Shown here: one piece after another, positions 43,605-51,708 of the stretch
Numbering within the stretch: position 1 is the stretch's first letter
How the letters are laid out: each line of letters opens with the position of its first letter
DNA from: Bacteriovorax sp. MedPE-SWde
Lineage (GTDB): Bacteria; Bdellovibrionota; Bacteriovoracia; Bacteriovoracales; Bacteriovoracaceae
Direction of reading: 5' to 3'
Assembly (NCBI GenBank): GCA_001874305.1
Contig: MPCU01000007.1
Span: forward strand, 124,001 to 188,000
Length of the DNA stretch: 64,000 nucleotides
Made by a program: the position numbers and the translations under genes
The notes under the pieces: model-generated
Told to the model about the DNA's origin: nothing
Databases searched by the model: none
Seen by the model: the letters and a program-made list of their open reading frames with translations, nothing else

Positions 43605-44428
43605 CCTACATAGAACTCTCTTAAAAAGTCTTTCACAATCTTCTGCTCAATGCGACCTTTCATGGCCGCAGGAGCAGTTATTCGCACAATCAACTCGAGA
43701 GTCTCTTTATCAAGAATATTGATATGTATTCTCGGCTTTAAGATAGGAACTTCGAGGTGAGATTTCATATGTAGCTTATTTAAGTAGGCCTGAGCAGCTT
43801 CAAAGAACTCACTACAATAATAGTGACATCTCTCAAGAAGAATCTCTTCGGCCCTTTCCCATTCTTTATTATTAGCAATACTAATTTTAAAACTATGTAG
43901 AACAAAGTTTTTTAGATAAGACTCGTTGATAACTGTTTTAGATAAAAACATACTATTAGGAATTACAACAGATCGACCTGTCAGCTGATGGGTTTTAGTT
44001 CCTGGACCTATTTCCATTAAAGTAGTAGTTAAGAAAGTTCTATCAATTACATCCCCTCTTATACCTTCAACCTCTATCCTATCACCGACGTGAAAGGAGT
44101 TTTGAGTCATTTTAAAAACACCCCCAAAGAAATTACTAGATAACTCCTTCGTTGCAATGACAAGAGCTACTAATAGCGCCGTTAACGATATAACCAGGGA
44201 GCGTAATTCATCCGTCCACACAATAAAGATTGAGCAAAAGAAAATGAATGAGAGAACAGAGTTCAAGTTAACAAGATAACGTCTCTTCTTGTCCATACTC
44301 ATATTTCGAGACTTCTTTAAGGCCCCACCAATAACCAGGCGAAGAAAGCTCAAAATAACAACCACTACAAGCATTATGATTAACTTGTTCATAATAACAC
44401 TATTAAATAATTCTTGATTTATTTGCAT
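43601..44428 (-). CDS. MscS-family mechanosensitive channel
   Basis: Inner-membrane channel releasing solutes on osmotic downshock. Three or four hydrophobic helices (LIIMLVVVVILSFLRLVIG, VLSFIFFCSIFIVW, LRSLVISLTALLVALVIATK) lead into the MscS beta-domain (FHVGDRIEVEGIRGDVIDR). The inner pore helix is followed by ELSSNFFGGVFKM. About 275 residues, close to E. coli MscS. ATG 44428 with GGAG eight bases upstream is preferred to an in-frame TTG two codons earlier. Confidence 0.88.
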   Translation of the reverse strand: MQINQELFNSVIMNKLIIMLVVVVILSFLRLVIGGALKKSRNMSMDKKRRYLVNLNSVLSFIFFCSIFIVWTDELRSLVISLTALLVALVIATKELSSNFFGGVFKMTQNSFHVGDRIEVEGIRGDVIDRTFLTTTLMEIGPGTKTHQLTGRSVVIPNSMFLSKTVINESYLKNFVLHSFKISIANNKEWERAEEILLERCHYYCSEFFEAAQAYLNKLHMKSHLEVPILKPRIHINILDKETLELIVRITAPAAMKGRIEQKIVKDFLREFYVG

Positions 44429-44562
44429 AGACAAAACTCCTATCTAAATTGTAGGCGAATGAATGAAAACTTCAAGCATAATAAATATTCTCTATCACCT
44501 CATCACTACAAACAAATGGAGCAAAACAGATAAATGACAGATAATGTATCTAAGGAGTTAAA

Positions 44563-44850
44563 ATGAAGAAAGTTGTTAAATTTACCAAATCAGCATGCCC
44601 ACACTGTCGTATATTTGACCCAATATTTAAGTCAATTATAGAGGAATTTAAGGGCAAAGTGGAGTTCTACGAATTAAGTCTTGATGACTGCCCGGCGATG
44701 GCAGACGTTTTCAAAATAAGAGGTGTACCTGCTGTATATACATTTGAATCTGAAGACTTTAAGGATTTTGCTAAAATTGAGCAGTTAGTAATCGGTCATA
44801 GTCATGAAGGTTATTCTAATACACATAAATCAATAGAAGATCTCATTTAA
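44563..44850 (+). CDS. thioredoxin-fold protein with CPHC active site
   Basis: 95-residue cytosolic thioredoxin-like protein: the first strand VVKFTKSACPHC places the redox pair at Cys12/Cys15. DCPAMADVFKIRGVPAVYTF gives the conserved cis-Pro (GVPA). The CPHC motif is the one of DsbA rather than thioredoxin (CGPC), implying a more oxidising couple, but there is no signal peptide. AAGGAG precedes the ATG. Confidence 0.82.
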   Translation: MKKVVKFTKSACPHCRIFDPIFKSIIEEFKGKVEFYELSLDDCPAMADVFKIRGVPAVYTFESEDFKDFAKIEQLVIGHSHEGYSNTHKSIEDLI

Positions 44851-44869
44851 GACCCTCCATTGGTCTTAA
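44847..44869. terminator. bidirectional terminator-like hairpin
   Basis: TTAAGACC, a 7-base loop and GGTCTTAA form a perfect 8-bp stem. It overlaps the stop of the thioredoxin-like gene, with the next convergent gene ending 17 bp further. Only short A/T flanks, so termination strength is uncertain. Confidence 0.5.
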
Positions 44870-44886
44870 AAGAGATGAGTTTAGTG

Positions 44887-45174
44887 TTAGGCAACCATTG
44901 CTAACTCATACCCACTTAGCATATCTTCACTCTTATAAAGGACGTTACTTCTGTCTTGAGAATGTCTTAGAACAGACATTGCAATCAAGGCAGTACTACA
45001 TGTTTTCACCTGTATGCCATTTAGTATAAAGCTTAAACCTCCATCGTTTAGTCTTGTTATTCTTCCTTCTGTTAGGCAAAGAACCATTTCATCAAGAGAT
45101 ACGTGATGAACACTTGCTTGATCTAAACATTCTTTTGAAAATGTAATATTTAAAAATCTCATAAAGTTGTTCAT
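44887..45174 (-). CDS. small cytosolic protein, function unknown
   Basis: 95 residues without signal peptide or membrane segment. VSLDEMVLCLTEGRITRLND, then GGLSFILNGIQVKTC and a helix, suggest a small alpha/beta domain. GGGAG six bases before the ATG supports it. It is divergent from a ribbon-helix-helix gene across 247 bp. No family recognised; convergent with the thioredoxin-like gene. Confidence 0.55.
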   Translation of the reverse strand: MNNFMRFLNITFSKECLDQASVHHVSLDEMVLCLTEGRITRLNDGGLSFILNGIQVKTCSTALIAMSVLRHSQDRSNVLYKSEDMLSGYELAMVA

Positions 45175-45373
45175 TCATATCTCCCGTTGTTGGCCTTTTA
45201 AACATACTAATTGATTTGCTGACAAAGTGTGTATCTTTTTACATTTTATACATACTAGTGAGTATTTTTAACTATTTATGCTCATTAACAAGTCAAACAA
45301 TAAAATAAAATAAATTAGAAAATCGCCTAACAATCTTGGCAACTCACAATATTTCGGACAGTTATATGAATCT

Positions 45374-45400
45374 TAATATTCTCATACACACTTCCGATAA
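45374..45400 (+). promoter_or_regulatory. sigma-28 (FliA)-like promoter of the RHH gene
   Basis: TAAT (45374-45377), 15 bases, TCCGATAA (45393-45400), 21 bp before the start codon. It has the same -35 variant and spacing as the promoter at 33768. Confidence 0.5.
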
Positions 45401-45421
45401 GTTTATACACACGGAGTAAGT

Positions 45422-45730
45422 ATGAAAGATGAAATGAAGAGAGTAAATGTGATCATCCCACAAAGATATCACGATGAGATCATGAAACGAGGGCTAAAAT
45501 TAAGCGGCGTTGTAAGAGAGGCACTTGAAGATCAGCTAAACCCAGAAACAATCACTCTCTCAGTATCAAGCTCTACGCATGATCTTTATATGGAGCTTCT
45601 TAATGGACAAGGTTGTAGCGATAAAGAATTTGAGCCATTTTTAAGAAAAGCACTTTCGCAATATGTGGAATATATAATTGAACAAAGACAAACTTCCCTT
45701 CACAAGATTAAAGAGAAGCTAGAAAAGTAA
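45422..45730 (+). CDS. ribbon-helix-helix (CopG-like) small protein
   Basis: 102 residues. The first 40 show the RHH pattern: a strand (KRVNVIIPQRYHDEIMKRG) and two short helices (LSGVVREALEDQL), typical of antitoxins and small repressors. The rest is helical and charged (FEPFLRKALSQYVEYIIEQR). No toxin gene is adjacent. GGAG lies upstream of the ATG. The sigma-28-like promoter suggests a role in motile cells. It ends one base before the convergent mltF gene. Confidence 0.6.
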   Translation: MKDEMKRVNVIIPQRYHDEIMKRGLKLSGVVREALEDQLNPETITLSVSSSTHDLYMELLNGQGCSDKEFEPFLRKALSQYVEYIIEQRQTSLHKIKEKLEK

Positions 45731-45731
45731 T

Positions 45732-47057
45732 TTACTTGAACTCATTTTTTAAAATATCATAATATCTACGAATTCTTTCGACATAGAGAACAGGCTCATT
45801 ACCACGAGCATACCCATATGGTAGTTTTCTAAAGTATTTCTTCTTTGAGAGATATGGAAGTGATCTCTTCACGTCCTTCCAAAAGTTCGGATTTAACTCC
45901 TTCCATATAGCGATGCTTCTTGCATCCCTAAGATGATAATAGCCAACATTATATGATGCCAGGGCCATCCAAATCCTATCTTCTTTAGCGATATAAGCAG
46001 GAACTCTGCGAAGAAGTTTTGCAAGGTACTTTGCTCCACCAAAAATACTTTCAGCGACATTAAGTCTGTTTCTCACTTTCATTTCTTTTGCAGTATTGCG
46101 AGTAAGCATCATCATACCGCGAACACCAGTTGGACTCTTTGCTTTTGGATTCCAGTGACTCTCCTGGTATGAAACTGCTGCTAATAGTCTCCAATCCACA
46201 CCATATAGTTTTCCGGCCTTCTTAAATAGCTTCTTGTACTTTTTCAAACGCTTATTAATTCTCTTCTTAAATACTTTATAATCGTAATAGTCGAAATTTT
46301 CGATATGTCCGTAGTACTTGTGTTCAAACTTATCGAGGTCACCTGTTTTTTGTAGCCTCTTTATGAGCTTATTTGAAATATCAACGATAGTATCCTTTCC
46401 CTTTGGAAAGATCATTGAAAGTCCCTCGTAGGCAAAAGATTTTTGAATTTTCAACTCAGGATATGTACGAAGAAATACCGAAACGATATTTGAATCGGCT
46501 AAAGTGCAATCGACCTTGTCTTCCCATATACGTCCAAGAATGTCTTCCGTGTTCAAAGTAGTACTAGTCGCGTAATTAACATCAATCTTCTTCTTTTTGA
46601 GTGTTTCGAGTGTCTGTACATAACTAGAGTCCTTTGAAACAAGAATTTCTACTCTAGAAATACGAGAGAGTTTCTTAATTATAAACTTCTTATTACATAC
46701 TAATTGCTGTCTAATACTTTGATATTTATTTGAGAAGAGGAACTCACTTTCTCTTTGCTTTGTTCTTGTAAGTCCCGCAATCGCAACATCACCTTCACCA
46801 CCTCTTAAAGACGTTAATATATCTGATATTGTGTCTTTAACTAGAAATTTTGGAATAACTTGAAGTGACTTCGCGAGTTCAACACCGACTTCATAGTCCA
46901 TTCCTGCAGGCTCACCATCCCTGTCTAAGTAATAAGTTGTAGGAGCGTTCCTTGTTAGGATATAAAGAACCCGACTTTTCTTAATCTCTTCAATTGAGCG
47001 AGAAAACGAAGATTGAGCGGTAATAACCAGTACAGTTAAAATAAGAAATTTGATCAT
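45732..47057 (-). CDS. mltF: membrane-bound lytic murein transglycosylase F-like
   Basis: 441 residues combining a family-3 solute-binding domain (residues ~25-250) with a C-terminal SLT transglycosylase, the MltF layout. The sensor part reads VLYILTRNAPTTYYLDRDGE and GDVAIAGLTRTKQRE. The catalytic part is LLAAVSYQESHWNPKAKSPT with Glu299, then GVRGMMMLTRNTA and LASYNVGYYHLRDAR. It cleaves glycan strands with 1,6-anhydro formation. An N-terminal signal peptide (cleavage near SFSRS) is present and no lipobox is seen. Binding of muropeptides by the sensor domain is known for MltF. Confidence 0.92.
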   Translation of the reverse strand: MIKFLILTVLVITAQSSFSRSIEEIKKSRVLYILTRNAPTTYYLDRDGEPAGMDYEVGVELAKSLQVIPKFLVKDTISDILTSLRGGEGDVAIAGLTRTKQRESEFLFSNKYQSIRQQLVCNKKFIIKKLSRISRVEILVSKDSSYVQTLETLKKKKIDVNYATSTTLNTEDILGRIWEDKVDCTLADSNIVSVFLRTYPELKIQKSFAYEGLSMIFPKGKDTIVDISNKLIKRLQKTGDLDKFEHKYYGHIENFDYYDYKVFKKRINKRLKKYKKLFKKAGKLYGVDWRLLAAVSYQESHWNPKAKSPTGVRGMMMLTRNTAKEMKVRNRLNVAESIFGGAKYLAKLLRRVPAYIAKEDRIWMALASYNVGYYHLRDARSIAIWKELNPNFWKDVKRSLPYLSKKKYFRKLPYGYARGNEPVLYVERIRRYYDILKNEFK

Positions 47058-47119
47058 ATTACCCTATCGGAAAGATAAATTATTCTTACACTATTATAGT
47101 GTGGATTCTTGGAAAAATT

Positions 47120-47470
47120 ATGAAAAAGATTGTCTTTTATTTACTTATATTAGTTTCATCACTCTCTAAGAACTTTAAAAAAGAACTTATAAGTATGCTC
47201 GTTAAAGTAAAGAACATGCTTAAAACTGAAACTAGAGAGTCTAAGAGGATGTTAGAGATTTATTTTAACTATGCGAATGGGAAATATAATAAGAATCACA
47301 AAGAAGATATCGTTTGGGCCAATAACCAATTAAAAGATGTTTTTAAGACTTTTGGCGTAGGGGCACTTTTGCTACTCCCATTCGCTCCAATTACATTACC
47401 ATTCTTAGTTAAACTTGCAGACAAATTGGGAGTCTCGATTCTACCTGACTCCTATAATGATGATCTATAG
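47120..47470 (+). CDS. LETM1-like small protein
   Basis: About 116 residues. The C-terminal half (WANNQLKDVFKTFGVGALLL then LPFAPITLPFLVKLADKLGV) matches the LETM1-type segment of bacterial small homologues, which combine one hydrophobic helix with a ribosome-binding-like tail. The N-terminus has a second hydrophobic stretch. ATG 47120 is chosen over an in-frame GTG at 47099, as the latter has no ribosome site. Role in bacteria not established. Convergent, with a 6-bp overlap, with the next gene. Confidence 0.55.
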   Translation: MKKIVFYLLILVSSLSKNFKKELISMLVKVKNMLKTETRESKRMLEIYFNYANGKYNKNHKEDIVWANNQLKDVFKTFGVGALLLLPFAPITLPFLVKLADKLGVSILPDSYNDDL

Positions 47471-47821
47471 ATTACCGTACAGTGCTGAGATTAAAATAAT
47501 ACAAAGTCCACAGACACCAAAGATATAATCACGAGTAGTTGCAACTTCATCCAGTCTTTTTACAATATCATTAGTAGAAGGCACTCTTCCCATCTCAGAA
47601 ATGAGCGCTTCACGAACTGACTTCTTAACTTTTTCCATATGTTCATTTCCTTTAAAGAAGCTAAATCTTAGTCCAACAAGAAAGGTTAAGAAGAAGTAAT
47701 ACGACTTATCAAACTCATCAGGCAAGAATTGATAAACAGCGACTAACGGAAGTACTGTCACGAAGAAAAGAAATAAGAATAATTTATATTGTAGTTTAAA
47801 AATTAGTAAGATGTAGTTCAC
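47465..47821 (-). CDS. small inner-membrane protein, function unknown
   Basis: 118 residues with two N-terminal hydrophobic helices (YKLFLFLFFVTVLPLVAVY and SYYFFLTFLVGLRFSFF). A cytosolic helical loop follows (EHMEKVKKSVREALISEMG), and a C-terminal helix (FGVCGLCIILISALY). No family recognised. Its 3' end overlaps the LETM1-like gene by 6 bp. Confidence 0.55.
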   Translation of the reverse strand: MNYILLIFKLQYKLFLFLFFVTVLPLVAVYQFLPDEFDKSYYFFLTFLVGLRFSFFKGNEHMEKVKKSVREALISEMGRVPSTNDIVKRLDEVATTRDYIFGVCGLCIILISALYGNL

Positions 47822-47936
47822 TGTAGCTCCATTAAGGAATTATTCAATATTCACTCCTAAACCCAGGAGATTACACATTGATTAACTTATTTTTTACTCT
47901 ATGTTATATGATCTCTTTCTATTGTAAAATACATTT

Positions 47937-48629
47937 ATGTCAAAAAGAATTAAAGAGGTCCTCATAATAGATGACGATCCGATTTCAAGTAAATTAGTAA
48001 ATCGGTTTCTTCCCACTGATGAATTTCATGCAGTAGAAGTAAGTTGTATTTCTGAGGCAGTTGAGTACTTATTAGAAAATACACCTCATATTATCTTCTT
48101 AGATATAATGCTGCCAGAAATGTCAGGACTCGAGTTTCAACAAGAATGTAAGGACCTCATTCCAAAAGAATCTATTCTCATAATGCTAAGTTCTCGTACA
48201 GAAAAAAAAGTCATTCACAAAGCAATGCAAAATGGTGCTGCCGATTACATTATTAAACCAGCGACAAGAAATACCGTAATGACAGCCGTCAAGAAACACC
48301 TAAAAGGCCAAAGTGTTTTCTCAAAAGATTTTCTTCCAAATGAGATGCTTGACTGCACAATGACTGTTCAGGCCGAACTAAAGGCACTAGGGGAAACTGA
48401 TCTGCTCATACACTCTCCGATTAAATTTGAAAGTGAGGAAAAGATACGTATTACAGGAAAAGTTTTAAGTGACATTGGCTTTAGTGAAGATCAATTTATA
48501 GTTAATAGTAAATATCTTAATAAAGTTTCTTCAGCAAAGTACACTGGAGTAACTTTTAGAGGTGCTAGTAATAAAGTAATTAAAAATATCAGAGGAATGA
48601 TTATTCGTTGGAATAAATTATTTGATTAG
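47937..48629 (+). CDS. response regulator with PilZ-like C-terminal domain (first of a tandem pair)
   Basis: 230 residues. Receiver: VLIIDDDPISS, phospho-acceptor in IIFLDIMLPEMSG, LSSRTEKK and IIKPATR. The C-terminal ~95 residues are beta-strand rich (DLLIHSPIKFESEEKIRITG, KYTGVTFRG) like a PilZ fold, but the RxxxR and D/NxSxxG binding motifs are not seen, so cyclic-di-GMP binding is uncertain. Seven bases separate it from a paralogous regulator gene, forming a two-gene operon. Confidence 0.75.
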   Translation: MSKRIKEVLIIDDDPISSKLVNRFLPTDEFHAVEVSCISEAVEYLLENTPHIIFLDIMLPEMSGLEFQQECKDLIPKESILIMLSSRTEKKVIHKAMQNGAADYIIKPATRNTVMTAVKKHLKGQSVFSKDFLPNEMLDCTMTVQAELKALGETDLLIHSPIKFESEEKIRITGKVLSDIGFSEDQFIVNSKYLNKVSSAKYTGVTFRGASNKVIKNIRGMIIRWNKLFD

Positions 48630-48636
48630 GAATTAG

Positions 48637-49320
48637 ATGAAGAAGATACAGCTCGTTGATGACGGTCCAATTATAAGAAAACTTTTAAAGAAGACTCTTG
48701 AAAAGAGTAACTATGAAGTTATGGATAACTCTACGACTAAAGAATTCCTAGAGAATTTTTCTGAATTTGAACCAGACCTCTGCCTAATTGATATTAATAT
48801 AGATGATATAGGTGATGGGCTCGTTCTTATAAAGGCCATTAGAAATAAAATTGGAAACACATTGCCAATAATCGTAATCTCATCACATGAAGATACCCGT
48901 GATATCAACCTGGCCTTGAATGCAGGGGCCAATGATTATATTTGTAAGCCAGTGGACTCTATGATTCTACTGGCAAAGGTGGCAAGCTTCCTTAACGGTG
49001 TAAATGAAAGTAGCCTTCCTATTTTTAATCTACCAAGTGGATCAGATAATACGATCTATATTTCACAAGACTTACAAATTAAAACAATTAATGAATATGG
49101 AGTTGAATTTATTTGTCCTGATTATATTTATCAAAATACCTATATTAATATTAGTGGCTATATTTTAAAACTTCTTGGACTTGATAGAGATGATATTCGA
49201 TTAAAAGTAATCTCAACAGAAATAAACAAAGAGACAGATCAAATAATTAGTTATGCTCAATTTCAGGAAGACGACGAGGAATTACTTAATAAGGTCAGAG
49301 ACTATATTGTTAACTCGTAA
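48637..49320 (+). CDS. response regulator with PilZ-like C-terminal domain (second of a tandem pair)
   Basis: 227 residues with the same architecture as its upstream neighbour but a divergent sequence. Receiver: IQLVDDGPIIRK, acceptor in LCLIDINIDDIGDG, VISSHEDTRD and ICKPVDS. The C-terminal domain (IKTINEYGVEFICPDYIYQN then TYINISGYI) is again strand-rich without a clear cyclic-di-GMP motif. VDDGP also starts the receiver of the HD-GYP regulator at 31432-32793. GGA precedes the ATG. Confidence 0.75.
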   Translation: MKKIQLVDDGPIIRKLLKKTLEKSNYEVMDNSTTKEFLENFSEFEPDLCLIDINIDDIGDGLVLIKAIRNKIGNTLPIIVISSHEDTRDINLALNAGANDYICKPVDSMILLAKVASFLNGVNESSLPIFNLPSGSDNTIYISQDLQIKTINEYGVEFICPDYIYQNTYINISGYILKLLGLDRDDIRLKVISTEINKETDQIISYAQFQEDDEELLNKVRDYIVNS

Positions 49321-49327
49321 ATTAGGC

Positions 49328-49355
49328 AAAAAAAAGAGCGACTAAAAAGTCGCTC
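49328..49355 (-). terminator. terminator of the cold-shock gene
   Basis: On the minus strand GAGCGACT-TTTT-AGTCGCTC is followed by eight T. It may also act weakly for the plus-strand regulators that end just before it. Confidence 0.9.
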
Positions 49356-49379
49356 CCTTCACTTGAGTATATAGCGTAA

Positions 49380-49574
49380 TTAGATTCTTTTTACGTCTAC
49401 TGCACAAGGACCTTTACGTCCTTCACCTACTTCGTACTCAACTTCGTCACCTTCAGCGATTGTTCCGCCTGCAAGTCCTGTTACGTGTACGAAAATATCA
49501 GCGTCACCGTTTGATGGTGTAATAAATCCGAAACCCTTCTCTTCATTAAAAAATTTTACTTTTCCTGTTTCCAA
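49380..49574 (-). CDS. CspA-family cold-shock protein
   Basis: 64-residue nucleic-acid-binding OB-fold protein. TGKVKFFNEEKGFGFITPS carries RNP1 and DIFVHVTGL carries RNP2. The reading frame is open to a GTG at 49598, but the family starts METGKVK. Here LETGKVK is encoded with TTG at 49574, preceded at the right distance by AAGGAG. Initiation at TTG is therefore likely and unusual for such a highly expressed gene. Confidence 0.9.
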   Translation of the reverse strand: METGKVKFFNEEKGFGFITPSNGDADIFVHVTGLAGGTIAEGDEVEYEVGEGRKGPCAVDVKRI

Positions 49575-49620
49575 AATATGCTCCTTAAAAAAATCCACGA
49601 GTACTTATTTGGTCGTACTC

Positions 49621-49647
49621 AAAAAAAAACTAAGTGTATTTACTTAG
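49621..49647 (-). terminator. terminator-like hairpin ahead of the cold-shock gene
   Basis: On the minus strand CTAAGT-AAATAC-ACTTAG followed by nine T. It could end the thioesterase transcript ~90 bp upstream. If the cold-shock transcript starts earlier, it could instead attenuate it. Confidence 0.65.
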
Positions 49648-49737
49648 CTCATATACTAAATAACTTATTATCATATATCTAGTCTATTTTTATTGTTTTC
49701 ACAAAAAACCAATAAAAAATACCTGATATACGAAATT

Positions 49738-50160
49738 TCAGTGTAACTTACCAAATCCTATCGGTATTTTCACCATTTTTTTAACGCTATAATCAAAAAA
49801 CACTATTCCTGTCTTTGCTCTGGCCAGTTCTTTACCTGTAGTTTTGTTAATTAGATGATAAATGAGGTCAAATCCATAATCAGAAATATCATCAATATAG
49901 AGCTTAAGCTCAATCAGATCCCCTCTGTGACCTTCTGACTTGTATATGATTAATGAGTCGACTTGGATGATTCCAGGACCAAATAGGTCTAATTCAGACT
50001 GTCCTAAGGACTCAAGGTAGCGGATTCGTGCCTCGTGACAGAGGGTAAGAACAGAATCATTACCCATATGCCCACCATAATTAATAAAATTTACGAGTAA
50101 TGGAATCTCTGTAGTATAAACTTCTTCTTTATCTGGAATATTAAGCCTTAATCTGGCCAT
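49738..50160 (-). CDS. hotdog-fold acyl-CoA thioesterase-like protein
   Basis: 140 residues in a single hotdog domain. FINYGGHMGNDSVLTLCHEA then RIRYLESLG corresponds to the long central helix with the YxxHxxN/D-type motif of 4HBT thioesterases. VDSLIIYKSEGHRGDLIELK and GKELARAKTGIVFFDY are the later strands. It hydrolyses an acyl thioester, perhaps acyl-CoA; the chain length is unknown. GGGGGAG precedes the ATG closely. Thirty bases separate it from the upstream lipoprotein gene. Confidence 0.82.
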   Translation of the reverse strand: MARLRLNIPDKEEVYTTEIPLLVNFINYGGHMGNDSVLTLCHEARIRYLESLGQSELDLFGPGIIQVDSLIIYKSEGHRGDLIELKLYIDDISDYGFDLIYHLINKTTGKELARAKTGIVFFDYSVKKMVKIPIGFGKLH

Positions 50161-50189
50161 TGCTCCCCCTAGGAAAAATATCTTAGAGG

Positions 50190-51527
50190 TTACCTTATAC
50201 TACAAGGATATGTACTTCTAGCAGTAATTTCACATGCTGTTTTCATAAAGCCACCAACTTTTCTACAGGCCTCAAGCGCGAGCCTTCTTTGTAGACAACT
50301 ATTTGATCTTGAGTTTGATTTTACGTTACGTCTATAACGTGTACTAGCAGGTCTTCTTTTTTGTGTCTGACTTTTACTAATCAGTTTTTGGATTTGTTTC
50401 ATCATTTCTTTATTTTGAGTGATGAGTTTCACTTGATTGTCATGATTAGCTGTTACTTTGAGCATGGCCTCTACAATAGAGTCATTAAGGCCTGCCTTTT
50501 TCAAATACAATATTTCATCTATTTCAAAATTCTTATAGCGTTTATTAGTTGCCATGACCTTTGCTGAAATTATTGAAGGAGAGAGCCCGCTCTTTTTTAG
50601 CTTAATTATTTTTGCCACATTAAACTCAACAGGACCAACTGTAGAAAGCTTTAAATGATACTGAACTGATTTTGGTAGTTTATTAATGGCACTACTATCA
50701 AGTTCAACCAGTTTTTGATAATTAGCCATTCTACTATTTTTCTTACTCTTTTTTATTAATTTAATAATATTAGTTATCGCCTCATCACGATATATAGAGT
50801 TTGGAAAGGAGTCTATATAATCTAAATGTTCAGAGATCATATTAGACTTTTTTACTTTTTCAAAATCTAATCTTTCTTTGTTTTCAATATTTACAATGGC
50901 CTCTCTCGCAACTTCAACATTTGGAGAAGTAGGATACTTTAATAAAAAGTCATTATATGCAACTTTAGAATTAGAGTTTAAAGTCCTCTCCCAGGCAACA
51001 CTCTCCTTTACTGAGTTATGATTAGTTTCAATAGTATCGCGAAGTGTTTTAATCATTGATCTCTTTAATACGTAAGGATTAACTATTGAAGGCTTATCAT
51101 AGACAATAAGATAAGGGCGATTCATCTTATGAGATTTCTTATATTTCCATCGATAAAAAACAGAATGTTTAGCACCAGATTTTGCAGTCATCGTTATATT
51201 TTTAAAACTATCATAGTATTTATTAAACCATTTATTAGATGCTCTTCCATTGAAGTAGCAAAGAACCTTATGCTTACCTGCTGGAACATTTAATTTAATT
51301 ATATGATGATAATTAACCTTACCTATTTCAATTTTATTAACATAGAGAGTACAGCTTCCAGACCTATTATATTGAGAAAAGTACAGAATAGACCTGCCTG
51401 GAGTAACAGAATCATTCAAGGAGTTATTTCGTTTTAATGTAGAATGAGTTGGACCTATATTTGTCCTCGCACTAGAACATCCAATCAGAAGGAATATTAA
51501 AACTAAAAAGATAGTATTTCCGGCCAT
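50190..51527 (-). CDS. lipoprotein with DUF2846-like N-terminal domain
   Basis: 445 residues with a lipobox (LLIGC, Cys17). Residues ~45-110 (ILYFSQYNRSGSCTLYVNKI, LNVPAGKHKVLCYF) resemble the DUF2846 beta domain of other lipoproteins. A helical middle contains TPR-like units (AYNDFLLKYPTSPNVEVARE, HLDYIDSFPNSIYRDEAI). Two related segments follow (VAKIIKLKKSGLSPSIISAK, IDEILYLKKAGLNDSIVEAM). The C-terminus is basic with four cysteines (NSCLQRRLALEACRKVG). GGGAG precedes the ATG. Function unknown; probably an envelope scaffold. Confidence 0.6.
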   Translation of the reverse strand: MAGNTIFLVLIFLLIGCSSARTNIGPTHSTLKRNNSLNDSVTPGRSILYFSQYNRSGSCTLYVNKIEIGKVNYHHIIKLNVPAGKHKVLCYFNGRASNKWFNKYYDSFKNITMTAKSGAKHSVFYRWKYKKSHKMNRPYLIVYDKPSIVNPYVLKRSMIKTLRDTIETNHNSVKESVAWERTLNSNSKVAYNDFLLKYPTSPNVEVAREAIVNIENKERLDFEKVKKSNMISEHLDYIDSFPNSIYRDEAITNIIKLIKKSKKNSRMANYQKLVELDSSAINKLPKSVQYHLKLSTVGPVEFNVAKIIKLKKSGLSPSIISAKVMATNKRYKNFEIDEILYLKKAGLNDSIVEAMLKVTANHDNQVKLITQNKEMMKQIQKLISKSQTQKRRPASTRYRRNVKSNSRSNSCLQRRLALEACRKVGGFMKTACEITARSTYPCSIR

Positions 51528-51708
51528 TCGAATCTCCCGTTCATAATATTATACAAGTAACATTTCTCTCAACCTAGACATAAATCGTTTCGTATATATA
51601 CGGCCGTACAGAGATTTATTCTAAGAGAGAAATATAAACACCTTAAATCACGATCACTTTTAGGCATAAGAATTGCAATATTTTCAGTGAACAACAATAG
51701 GATAGATC

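Noticed and set aside
45422-45730. RHH gene as antitoxin of a toxin-antitoxin pair
   Set aside because: Neither neighbour looks like a toxin: one is a divergent unknown protein 247 bp away and the other is mltF on the opposite strand.
47040-47090. Sigma-28-like promoter before mltF
   Set aside because: TCCGATAG is present on the minus strand but no TAAA-like box at the right distance.
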